Shown here piece by piece: positions 11,108 to 20,707 of a DNA stretch of 64,000 nt; the stretch's first letter is position 1; every line of letters starts with the position of its first letter. A program made the translations under genes and the position numbers. The stretch is from Oreohelix idahoensis (lineage: Eukaryota; Mollusca; Gastropoda; Stylommatophora; Oreohelicidae), in NCBI GenBank assembly GCA_024509875.1, contig JAMPIV010019831.1:372001-436000 (forward strand), written 5' to 3'. The notes under the pieces were generated by a model. It ran no database searches and was not told where the DNA came from. It saw only the letters and a program-made list of their open reading frames with translations.

Positions 11108-11741
11108 TTACGCTACACAAGACGAATTTCAGATAAGTTTTTTCTCTTCGCTAACATACTCAATCTCAATATTATTAATAACCTCTAGTATTGGTTAATT
11201 GCTTTTAACGTTAGTTAATAATTGATTGGAGTATTGGTTTAAATAAAAATATAAGTGAAATAGAATAAATAAGCCCAGGTAGGCCAACCACGTGGGGTCT
11301 TCTTTTGTAAAGTGCCGTAGCCATCTTGTTCAGGCATCTTTCTTCGTTGAGACGCGCGTGAACAAAATTAAAGTTAATTCAAATTTACTAGCTTAGTAGT
11401 AGGACTAGTCAGCTTTTAACTATTGATATCTAAACATAATTTAAAATTTATATATTAAAAAAATATTAATAACTTGTCTTGTGTTAATTTAGCATAGATA
11501 GAGCATAAATACTAATTGTAAGTCATCAGTGATAGGTATAAAATAAAGATAGAGTAATTAGCCAATATTAAAAAAAAAAAAAAAAAAAAAGAGAGAGAAA
11601 GAAGTGCAGCCAGCTTATAATGCCAAGGGAAATAATCTACTAATTATTTTTTAAATTGTTTTATCTTTAGTAAAATAAATAGGCCTAGCCATAATTTGTG
11701 TTATTTAGCATTAGACAGAGTGAACCAGAGGATAAATCACA
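11108..11741 (+). promoter_or_regulatory. B1 leader (inverted), probable internal promoter region
   Basis: These 634 non-coding bases lie between the inversion junction and ORF1. LINEs carry an internal pol II promoter near their 5' end. Here the visible candidates are a CACGTG E-box at 11289-11294 and a YY1-like GCCATCTTG at 11320-11328. An A-run lies at 11571-11590. If the promoter starts near 11290, the first ~180 bases would be extra upstream sequence; this cannot be settled from one copy. Confidence 0.5.
11320..11328 (+). promoter_or_regulatory. YY1-like motif in B1 leader
   Basis: GCCATCTTG matches the reverse complement of the YY1 core (AAGATGGC). YY1 sites near the 5' end of human L1 set transcription start; a similar role here is inference. 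The same nine bases occur in A3 (57063) and twice in each E1 LTR. Confidence 0.4.
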
Positions 11742-13265
11742 ATGCCACCAATGCTCAGGTCGCAATCCGGAGAGGGAAAAGCATGGGTCAAACCAGCTGA
11801 AAAGGGTAGAACACCAAACCCGACAGAAAAGAACAGGATCACTAGCCCTATAGTCAGAAACACAGAAATTGGACCCAAAATAGAAACAATAAAGGAAAAT
11901 CTGAAAGGAGGCGCAATTAAAACTGCAGTAAGCAGAAACAACAAAAACGAAGACGCAGGAACCCGGACAGCAAACAAACAGACAGGACACAGGAAAGAAG
12001 ACAACCACGAGACCACAAGCAAAAAAAGTCAGGAAACCAGAGGAGGAGAAAACAAAGAAACCAAAAACAGAATCAAAATAACTCAGATAGCTGGAACAGA
12101 AGCCACACTGAGATCTCTCCCGGATGACAAAATCCTGGTCATTCTAGAAGCAATAATAGGAAAAAAATATATTGACAAAGTGCAAAGACATGGAAATGGA
12201 GTAACAATCACTGTAAACAACACAGAAAAAGGCACAGCACTGTTACATGAATTAAAAAGTAACCCAAAAGAAGCACAACTCGCACATGGGATAAAGGTAA
12301 AGATTGAATTGATCAAGGAAATTAGAAGATTCGTCATCAAAGGGGTCGACTCAAACCTAACAGAAGAGGAGATCCACACTAACATAACGAAAGAAAACCC
12401 ACAAACAGAGATAGAAAAAGTAGAAAGAATCAAAACCAAAGAGCAAAAGAATACGACAGTGGTAGTGATAAGTGTAAAGGGCACAGAAATACCCAAGCAA
12501 GTCAAACTCCACCAGAGAGCCAAAATGACAGAGGTATTCATACCTAGCATTATACAATGCACAAACTGTCAAGGCTTTAGCCATACCCAACATGTGTGTA
12601 AAAGAGCGACACGGTGTAGTTTCTGTGCGGGAGCACACAGACATGTGGACTGTCCAATGGCTAAGGAGGACAAAGATTATAAACGAGAAAACAAAAACAG
12701 AAAATGTGCAAACTGCCAGGGTAACCACAGTGCCAGGTATCAGGGATGCCCCGTCTATCAAGAGACAAAACACATATTAAAAGAATCACTAGAAACAAAC
12801 AAACCATTCTGGCAAATAAAAGAAAGACAGAAAACCAACAACCATCTCCAAAACTCTCAAGAAAATATCATTAAGAAACAAATACAACAAATAACCAGTG
12901 AAGTGAAAGACATAAAGGAAAAAATCCAGAAAGAACCCATAAACAGTAAAGAAGATGACAACACAGAAGAGACGGAACATATCCTCATCCAAGCCAGACA
13001 GGTACTAGAAGAAATGAAAACAGCACAAAAGGAAATAGAGAGAGACCTCAAAAAAATAGCAGAGATAAAAGAAGCTAATGAAGAAATCCTAAAAAAAATA
13101 GAGAGAGAAAGAGCTAGGCCTATAGAAAATATGGAAAAAAAATTTAAGGAAACAGTGGAACTACACCTACCATACCTCGCAGAAAGAGTTCAGAGTATAA
13201 TGGTTACTTGGAATGATGAGTTTGTAGAGAACATAAGAGGTAAAGTGCAAAACCAAAAAAAGTAG
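11742..13265 (+). CDS. B1 ORF1, gag-like nucleic-acid-binding protein (intact)
   Basis: The open frame is 507 codons from ATG 11742. The N-terminal ~120 residues are basic and disordered (Lys, Arg, Thr, Asn). A folded-looking segment (residues ~120-265) follows, with KIDLIKEIRRF-like alternation and a VVISVKGTEIPKQV strand. Three zinc knuckles at about residues 273-336 are C-x2-C-x4-H-x4-C, C-x2-C-x3-H-x4-C and C-x2-C-x3-H-x6-C. A Lys/Glu coiled coil (~370-480) ends the protein. This matches ORF1 of I/Jockey-type LINEs, which binds element RNA. ORF2 begins 57 bases after the stop. No damage is seen in this ORF. Confidence 0.92.
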   Translation: MPPMLRSQSGEGKAWVKPAEKGRTPNPTEKNRITSPIVRNTEIGPKIETIKENLKGGAIKTAVSRNNKNEDAGTRTANKQTGHRKEDNHETTSKKSQETRGGENKETKNRIKITQIAGTEATLRSLPDDKILVILEAIIGKKYIDKVQRHGNGVTITVNNTEKGTALLHELKSNPKEAQLAHGIKVKIELIKEIRRFVIKGVDSNLTEEEIHTNITKENPQTEIEKVERIKTKEQKNTTVVVISVKGTEIPKQVKLHQRAKMTEVFIPSIIQCTNCQGFSHTQHVCKRATRCSFCAGAHRHVDCPMAKEDKDYKRENKNRKCANCQGNHSARYQGCPVYQETKHILKESLETNKPFWQIKERQKTNNHLQNSQENIIKKQIQQITSEVKDIKEKIQKEPINSKEDDNTEETEHILIQARQVLEEMKTAQKEIERDLKKIAEIKEANEEILKKIERERARPIENMEKKFKETVELHLPYLAERVQSIMVTWNDEFVENIRGKVQNQKK

Positions 13266-13322
13266 ATCCCTTATCAAAAAAACCTAATAAAAACAATAAC
13301 ATAACTAAGCTAACCATACTAA

Positions 13323-13763
13323 ATGGGGACCAAAGACTCTAGAGCTATCAAAGTAGTCCAGTGGAACTGTAGGGGTGCCAGGAAGAACTTGATGTCTCTT
13401 ATGGGACAGTATAAGGAGGCAAAACCCATCTTTGCAATACAAGAAACCCTCCTGAACCCCAAACAAAAACTGAACTACCAAGGGTATATAACACTTAGAA
13501 ATGATAGACCTGAGGGAAGAGGAGGGGGCGTGGCCTTTTTAATACATGAAGACTACAAAATATTAAATTGGGAACAATTCAACACAGAAAATATTGAAGG
13601 AATAAGTATAACATTAGACAGTGAGCCAGATAACTTAAAAATAATAAACATTTATAGCCCCAAGGGTAATATAACCGATAGGGACATTGCCACTATTAAC
13701 ACACAAATAGACCAAAGAACATTATTGGTAGGTGACTTTAATGCACACCATGAGGCATGGGGT
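13323..13763 (+). CDS. B1 ORF2 N-terminal portion: APE-type endonuclease, cut by the inversion breakpoint
   Basis: From ATG 13323 the frame gives 147 element codons. Motifs are VVQWNCRGARKN, AIQETLLNPKQ, GGGVAFLIHED and GDFNAHHEAWG. These cover the Asn, Glu and Asp positions of the endonuclease active site; the last part of the domain is on the minus strand at about 11105-10900. After 13763 the frame runs into target DNA and A2 tail and stops at about 13793. Confidence 0.92.
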
Positions 13764-13775
13764 ATAATTATTATG
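13764..13775. repeat. Shared target-site duplication, copy 2 (between B1 and A2)
   Basis: Exact copy of 7403-7414. It follows the interrupted endonuclease codons of B1 and precedes the (CAA)n tail of A2. Confidence 0.88.
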
Positions 13776-14208
13776 CTGTTGTTGTTGTTTTGATGAGTTG
13801 ATGGGTGGAGATCGGGCACTGAGCATCTGATCATTGTTGCCTTTTCTCGTTTCATCTTGGTCTACCCTGTTCAACCTGAAAGTTGGTTATAATTGGGGTA
13901 TTTAGTGTCATTTAATTTACTAATTTTGTTTTCAATTTAAATAACTGTTGCCTTTTGCAGTTGCTGGTTTTTATTTATATTAGTATTTGTCAGTTTTATT
14001 TTCTCTTTTGTATTGTTTCTAGATAACTGTTGTCCTTTACACTTGGTTTTAATTTGTATTAGTATTTGTTCCTTTTGAGTTGTTGTCCCTTTTTTTTTTA
14101 ATACCTTGTCTTTCCTTGTCCTATGAGTAGTTATTTTTTTGTTAATGCTTAGTTAGTTCTTGCTGCTTAATTTCTATTTAGTTGGATGATTTTCCTGAAG
14201 TTCTAACC
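13776..14208 (-). other. A2 3' untranslated region ending in (CAA)n
   Basis: Non-coding, 433 bases, ending in repeated CAA and not in poly(A). The I clade often ends in short tandem repeats, which supports the assignment. A 193-base relative is at 50909-51101. Confidence 0.8.
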
Positions 14209-16706
14209 TTATATTTTTTCCTTTGTTTTATGTATATATCTTTTAAGTATTGATTGGGCATCTCTTGGGGCATCTATACTTAAAACCTTATCACCTGTTA
14301 AGTCTATATTGTGATTTCTGTAGTAAGTTTTTAATTCAAGCCTTTGTTGTTCATACTTTTTACAGTGGATCAGGTAGTGGTCTATGTCATTCTCTTCCTG
14401 ACATTCTTGGCAGTGTGGTTCTTCTACCATGAAGTATGCTGCACCGAGTCGGAGACGCCACAGTTTTTTGTTCGATGGTATCTTTAATTCTTCTCTGACC
14501 TGGCATGTCCTCGTTGGTTCTTTCAGCAGTTTGAACGCGTGTCTGCCTTTTCTACTTTCCTTCCATGTTGTCTTCCATTCCTCGTTTATAGTTTCCTTCA
14601 CTTGGCTCTTGATCTCTGACCTTCCCAGTCCTGCTTTTATATTGTTTTTACTTGTTCTTCCCTTCTTGGCGTTCTGGTCTGCCAACTCGTTGCCAGCTAT
14701 ACCTATGTGTGCTGGAACCCACACTAGCCTCACACTACATCCTCTGTTCTCTAGTGATGTATTAATTGCTAGAATTTCTTCCTTTATGTCTGGCCGGCTA
14801 CATTTACCTGGGTGTTCTAGTGCTTGTAGTGATGATAGTGAGTCTGTAAATATCGTAACAGCTTCTGGTGGGTTATCTTCGATTATTTCTAGACTTTTAA
14901 GAATTGCTACCATCTCTGCAGTAAAAATCGATGCCCCTTCCGTTACACTGTAGCTCTTTTTTATTCCCCATTGTGGTATTACAACTCCGGCACCTAGTTG
15001 CCCACTATCACCCTTGGATCCATCAGTGTAGACGGCCAGACTTTGTTTAGTTAGTTGCTCTATGAACTTTCTACTTATCATTTTGGCTTCCTTATCTTCT
15101 ATGTTTTGTTTGATCTTTTCAGTAAGTGAGTAGTCTATGATTGGTGTTTTTAGTTCCCATGGTGGTATTTTGCTTCTGTATTTATTACTATTTTCAATTG
15201 TGTTTGATAGTTCTTTGAAATGCATTAGGTCTTCTATAGTTCTCCACCCTGTTGGATATCTATCTTTATTTAAGGGGACGTCCCATACACTTGGTTGGTT
15301 TTTGACAAATGCTTTATGTGCTGGGTGGGTCACTTCTTGTGCTACTTTACTCCAATAATTTAATCTCAGTTCTTTCCGTCTTAGACCAAGGGGAGGTATG
15401 CCGAGAGCTACTTCTAGAGCTTCTACTGGTGTCGATATAAATGCACCTGTAATGGTTCTCATGGCTGCATTTTGAATCCTGTCCAGTTTTGCTTTGTTAG
15501 AAGCTGCAGCTGAGTCATAGACTATGCTGGCATAATCCAGTTTCCCCCTGATGAAGGACTTGTAGAACATAAGCATTATTTTATTGCTGGCCCCCCATCC
15601 ATTACCTTTTACAATCCTTAGTATATTTAGGGGTCCCCTACAGCTTTCTACCAAATTGTCTATATGTTTATTATAATTTAGTTGTTTATCTAAAGTTATG
15701 CCCAGAAATCTTGTTGTTGAGGAGGTACATATTTTCTGTCCTTTAATGGTTATATTGATTTTGTTATTTTTTTTTAAATTTCCTTTGCTGAAAATCATAC
15801 CTACTGTTTTGTTTACATTAATTTGGAAGCCCCAACTTTTCATCCACTCTGAAACTTTGTCTATTTGATTTTGAAGTTTTTTGTAAACATGGTCCAAGTT
15901 TTTTCCAGATCGCCAAATGGCACAGTCATCTGCAAATTGTGATACTACATTCTTTATGTCATTAAATTCATCTGCTAAATCATTTACAGCTATAGTGAAA
16001 ATTGAAGGAGAAATCACTGATCCTTGAGGAATCCCATTCTGTTGTTCATATATTTCTGACCTATCATTATTCACCTGTACAGCAAAGTACCTGTCCTGTA
16101 AAAAGTTTTCTAGATACCTATAGGTTTTACCAGTAATGCCAATCTTTTTCATTTTGTAAAGAGCTCCATCTCGCCAGCATTCATCATATGCCCTGGCTAC
16201 ATCTAGAAAGACTGCCACTGTTTTCTCTTTCCTCTTGAACCCTAGCTTTACATCATGTTCTAATCTTACAAGCTGGTCTACTGTACTTCTGTCTGCTCTA
16301 AACCCTGACTGGTTTGGGCTATATAACTGGTTTTTTTCTAGGTAGAATTTAACTCTTTTATTCACAACAGTTTCCAGTATTTTACCTAGTTGTGATGTTA
16401 AGGAGATAGGCCTATATGAACTTACATCATGGGCTTCCTTATTGGGTTTTAGAATGGGTACTATCATAGCTACTTTCCATGCTTTTGGTATCTTTCCTAA
16501 GTTCCAGATTTTGTTATAAAGTGAAGTTATTATGTTTATAATTCTTTTGGGTACTTTCTTAAGGATTTCATAACTAAGTATATCTTGCCCTGAGGCAGTA
16601 TTAGATTTATCTTTTATTGCATTGGTTACTTCTTCCTCTGTTATATCAGCATCTAAATAGTTTGTTTCATCTATCTGGTCTGGTAGTTCTTTTAAAAACT
16701 GTATCC
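14209..16706 (-). CDS. A2 ORF2 fragment: reverse transcriptase, RNase H and C-terminal zinc motif
   Basis: The reading frame is uninterrupted for over 830 codons. It has no start of its own; the frame merely continues upstream through target DNA to 16743. RT shows YRPISLTSQLGK, VFLDVARAYDE, QGSVISPSIF and FADDCAIW. RNase H shows VYTDGSKGDSGQ, TAEMVAILKSLE, TDSLSSL and HIGIAGNELADQ. The C-terminal zinc motif is CQECQEENDIDHYLIHC. It ends at a stop at 14209. The endonuclease is missing through 5' truncation. The absence of stops over 2.5 kb suggests a recent insertion. Confidence 0.93.
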
Positions 16707-16717
16707 TAATTATTATG
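16707..16717. repeat. Shared target-site duplication, copy 3 (right of A2)
   Basis: The sequence taattattatg is followed to 16729 by 12 more bases that match A ORF1, so this is the original A1 context of the site. The 5' junction with A2 shows a 2-3 base overlap, a usual feature of 5'-truncated LINE insertions. Confidence 0.85.
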
Positions 16718-16729
16718 CCAAAATGGGTT

Positions 16730-18252
16730 AAAACGTCCTGCACTGATGTAAGATACCAGAAGAACTTTTAAATTTTATAATAATTAAAATACTTTAGATA
16801 AATGTATAAAGAAAACCTTGACAAGTATTTTTGTTCTTAGCAATTTACTGAACGTTATAAAATTCACGTGTTTACAGTAAGATTTATTATTGATTTGGTT
16901 TATTTTAATGTAGTTTTATAAATTAAAATAATTTAACTATTTTGAGAAAAGGGGTATAATCCTGTCATTCAAAGTGGGATAATAAATTATATTTATTAAA
17001 GGGATATAATTCAAATTGTGTTTTCGTTCAATATCCGTTTGACAGTTATTTAAAAGGATACATTGTATATGGCACTCATTGTGTTTCAGCGCTTACATGT
17101 AATGTATGTTCACAACATTTGACTTAAAATGGTTTTGTTATCAGGTAGGCTGATATTCCTCGCATACTGTAATATAGAAATGTTGTATTTACAATCTAAT
17201 TACGTGTTGAATATTAATGAATAGGGGTGTGAACACACACAAACACATCAGCATGACTTAGTCTGGCAATGGATAGGACCCACATTTCGGAAACCTGTTC
17301 ATAGCATTACAAGGTAGCCCTTGTTCTGGAACACCTAAACGGGTATACCAAAAACACACGGAGAAGATAACTGAGGACAAAGAGTGAAAGTGACAAAACG
17401 GGACGTCCCCTATCGATCTTTGTTTCTATCCAATAGTTTCGGTACATTTGTGGTACTGATTTTTATTATGTGCTTTCAATTGTCGGACTTTTACTTTCTT
17501 TCTTTCCTTTTTTCTTCGTTTTTTTTTCTGCTAAGTAGCAGATATTTGAGTATTGTCGAATTGCTTGATACCTTGACGCTACGCAGATTTGCTGAGATAA
17601 TTACTCACAGTCGGCCGGGAGCGGAACAGCTTAGCTAAGATTAGCACAAGATCTCGTTTACGCGGCGGAGATTATGACTTAAGCGTTTCTTGTCTTGTAC
17701 TGTTATGACAAGAGTACTTTCTGATAAAGTAATGATGGTTACATTTTGAACACGCTGTTGTATGAGTTTTCCGATCTATCTGTAAGTTTGTACACAAGGG
17801 CTTCGGACATCGTATTATCAATCAGTTTAAACATAAATGAAATCATATTCAATTTATATTGTGAACACTTTTCACTCAGTGGAGATTTATATGTAAACAG
17901 ACTCTATCTGTATTATTAACCTTTTCATTTAAATATAAAGCAACTATGAAAGCTATTCTATTTAAATGTAAAGAAGGTTTTAATCGAGGGATTAAATTTA
18001 ATTCTCATCCAGGGTGAAGTCTGAGTAATTGGGATGTTGGTATGGGAAGACAGGAACCCATAACTATGGGGTGGAAAACGTCATAATCAGAAGAACGTTT
18101 CGTTCTATTCTTTTAACCATAGTTATTGGTGGTATCAGCAGAAAGTACTATCTCTGGAACAAGAAGGGAACAGTGGCCTAAGCTTTAAGAGGAAGGACCC
18201 ACTTAGTAGACTTCTCCTTGACATTTCTGGGAAATGAGCTACACCCGACAAC
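16730..18252. other. Apparently host non-coding DNA
   Basis: This begins where similarity to A1 ends. I see no convincing exon, RNA gene or element end. The longest open frames (up to about 84 codons near 17.4 kb) have no recognisable motif. A 28-base string at 17060-17087 recurs at 52376-52403. Confidence 0.5.
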
Positions 18253-18979
18253 CTTTGTGACCGGGAGCGGAGGTAAGTCACGACCAATAATAAGTCAAGA
18301 CTAGTGTGACAGTGGATTTTGTTGAAAGGGATGAAAATCTGTATATCACTTGAGTTAAGGGAAATAATCCCAAAACTTTCTTTATTTTGGTTCTTCTGGG
18401 AAAGACTGGTTATGCACCAAAGATGTTGCTTTCAGAAGAGAGGAACAACCCACGTAATTAAGAGAAATCGTAAGTGCCTTTGCGGTTTTAATATTGATCT
18501 TGAAGAGGTAGTATATAATCAGTAACTTGGACAGTCAAAGGAAACTTTAATAGAGCAGATTACTTGAAAAGTCCAGTAGATTTAAAAAAAATATCCTTTA
18601 TTATGTTTAGTTTCAAAATGAGGAAAATGTGGCAGTTCGATAAGAATTTCTGGTGGGGGAAAGTAAAACTGCCAGCTTTAGCCTCTAAGGCGAAAGGCTT
18701 ACGGCTCCTCAATACTGTAGTCGTTTTGTGACATCTGTGGAAATCCTAGCGAAATAAAAATTCGATTCGAGACTTCAATTAAAACTAGATCGAACTTACT
18801 TCATGTGGAATGAACCACAAACATAATCGTGGCAGGGGTTAGTGCTGGGTCACTAAATTTCCTGGTTGGTAGGAAATCTCTAGACGGTTATATTAATATC
18901 CAAACCGTATGAGTCAAGGGCTTTTTCGTTCAGTAGTAGGGGATGCGCCAGGTTGCTCCACACCTCGACTAAAGAACGC
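18253..18979 (-). repeat. Isolated copy of the F1 leader sequence, interrupted by LINE D
   Basis: About 700 bases match 49635-50329 (the F1 leader) at high identity, with one ~28-base extra segment near 18345-18372. The match begins at tgaccgggagcgg and ends at aaagaacgc, where the poly(A) of D starts. In F1 the sequence continues for a few bases into the LTR; here that continuation has not been found on the far side of D. No gag follows. It may be a remnant of a second F element or an independent repeat that F has captured. Confidence 0.65.
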
Positions 18980-19489
18980 TTTTTTTTTCTTTTTTTAAAA
19001 ATAAAAACCTTTATTTGGTCTATGATTTTAAACAACATCAATGTTATATACAAGAATGACATTTTGTAAGATATGACATATCCCCCCCCCCCCTTTTTTT
19101 TTTCTCATCCCCAAAAAAGCAGTACAACGTATCACAAAGCAATATTACATTATAATATTAAAAGATGAAGGATAAAAAGTACAAACCCCCTCCCTCTCCC
19201 TTCCCTCCCAACTTAAACATTATATCAAACCAAACCCCCATTTCCAAACAAATCTTAACACAAACTTCGTCAATATTAATATTTATTGTTACTTAATATA
19301 TTAATTATAACTTACACAATAGGCAAAACATAGTTGATGGTAGATGAAAGTATGAATGATTGATGGTACAATGGGTATTTTTAGTATGAACACAGCAAAT
19401 TATCAAGATTACATTGCCTTCTGTAAAGACCACAGGGTCACAGAAGGCGTGATGCAGTATATTATTTACACAATAAAAACTTATTTATT
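18980..19489 (-). other. D 3' untranslated region and A-rich tail
   Basis: Non-coding, about 510 bases, with AATAAA (rc of tttatt near 19010) shortly before the tail and a C/T-run near 19081-19103. It is similar in layout to the 3' end of C. Confidence 0.7.
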
Positions 19490-20707
19490 TTAAACTTGTC
19501 TTGTTATGTCATCTGTTATTTGTTCATATATTTGTGAAAATATTCTACTATTGTATTGTCTACCGTCATGTACTGCCCTATTCCTACATGTCCATACTAA
19601 GTATCTATATTCTGCTAATAGAGTCAATAATTTAAGCTCTGTCGGTCTCGGTAATGTAGGTAAAGTATTCAACATGACCGCATGGTACATGTTGAGTGAT
19701 TGTGGTGTTTTGGAAGCTATCAGTGTTCTTAGTTTGTTTAGTGTAGGGACCACTGTTCTACATGTGTAGAACAAATGGTCCTCTGTTTCTATTGCGTTGC
19801 TACTGCACAGTTTACATTTTGGTGGCGCTTTGCCAGCTTTTTTTGCCGAATGCACGCTCACAATAGGCGTTAAACTGTACAGTAACCTGTATGTGACTTG
19901 TTTGACTTGTGGTCTAATGCATGAATGTTTGTGAAGCTTTGTGTGTGGTCTGTTATGAAAAGGTTGTACCCTCGTTTTATCCGTGTACCTAAGTAGGGTT
20001 CATGTGCTGCCACTAACAGTTTGTATATGAGTTTGGTGTCTTGTTTTATTAAGTGTTCATTTCCTTTTAAATTTTGTATACATATTCTATAAAAAGGTGG
20101 TGGGGTGCCAAAAAAGTGAGGTTTATTATTATCAAGTTTACAAAATTTAATTAACCTAGTCCCCAAATAATAATGCGCTATTGGGTAAAGGTCTGGGTAT
20201 TTAATGATCTCCCTATGTATCTAATCCGTAAGGCTTTAATCTTAGTGTCAATGTCTTGCAGGGCTATCCCCCTCCCTTGTTTTTAGGTTGTATTAGTGTT
20301 TGGTGTTTAATACTAGATATGGTACTCCTAAAAATGAAAGCCCTAATTAGCTTATTTATTCCTGTCATAATCTTTTTGGGAACCATCTGTATGTTTGCTA
20401 CGTATATTATTTTAGGCATAATGAAACAGTTCACTATGATGCTTCTTCCAAAAATGGTAGCTGTCTTATATTTATATCTTTCTAACATGTTTTTAATTTT
20501 ATCTAATAACTTTATCCATGTTTCTGTATTGGGGTCATGAGGGTTACAGGAATAATTTATTTCATAAATTTTGATTCTGTTAACTTGCGTTAACTTAAAA
20601 GGGAAATCTGTTTTATTTACCCATCTGTCTAATCCCATTATACTAGATTTCTGAACATTTAGTTTGGATTCGTTAGGGTATCCAAACTCTGTAAAGATTT
20701 CCAATAT
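19490..20707 (-). pseudogene. D ORF2, distal part (RT thumb, C-terminal domain), frameshifted
   Basis: Three frames are used in turn (20707-20264, 20166-19870, 19861-19490). The first part contains SKLNVQKSSIMGLDRW, the same block as in C. The last contains the zinc motif CKLCSSNAIETEDHLFYTC and LLAEYRYLVWTCRN near the end. The frame breaks at about 20265 and 20170 follow the alignment with C. It belongs with 39027-41453 across E2. Confidence 0.82.

Larger units (their letters stand above)
7415..13763 (-). mobile_element. LINE B1 (I/Nimb-like), apparently full length with inverted 5' part
   Basis: The 3' part (7415-11107) lies on the minus strand. The 5' part (11108-13763: leader, ORF1 and first 147 codons of ORF2) lies on the plus strand beyond it. 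The two protein halves meet at the same place, between GDFNAHHEAWG (13763) and DPAGKRLLDYI (about 11105), with only about three codons missing. The segment is bounded by the shared TSD and ends in 14 A (T-run 7415-7428). This arrangement is what twin priming during target-primed reverse transcription produces. A later local inversion is possible but less economical. Confidence 0.85.
13776..16706 (-). mobile_element. LINE A2, 5'-truncated copy of family A
   Basis: The 5' end lies in ORF2 just before the RT domain (equivalent to about 60494 in A3). The 3' end is a (CAA)n tail (plus-strand ctgttgttgttg at 13776). The TSD is 11 bp. The sequence is very close to A1 and A3 across the RT region, and this is the only copy here showing the family's complete 3' half. 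It sits in A1, next to B1. Confidence 0.9.
1..16729 (-). mobile_element. LINE A1 (I/Nimb-like), outermost element of the left nest, interrupted three times
   Basis: This is a minus-strand copy of the same family as A3 (57.05-62.55 kb). Its pieces are 16729-16707, 7414-7357 and 3007-1; together they follow A3 from about position 57944 to 60986 without loss. The gaps hold A2 plus B1 (between 16707 and 7414) and C (between 7357 and 3007), each bounded by duplicated target sequence. Similarity to A3 stops at 16729, so A1 is 5'-truncated inside ORF1. Its 3' end and its own target-site duplication lie beyond the left edge. Assignment to the I superfamily rests on an APE-type endonuclease, RT and RNase H in ORF2 plus a three-knuckle ORF1, which is known family architecture. 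The exact clade is inferred. Confidence 0.88.

Noticed and set aside
16707..16743. Extension of the A2 reading frame upstream of the element as a new N-terminus
   Set aside because: The extra 12 codons come from target DNA, begin at GTG, and carry no feature of a translation start.
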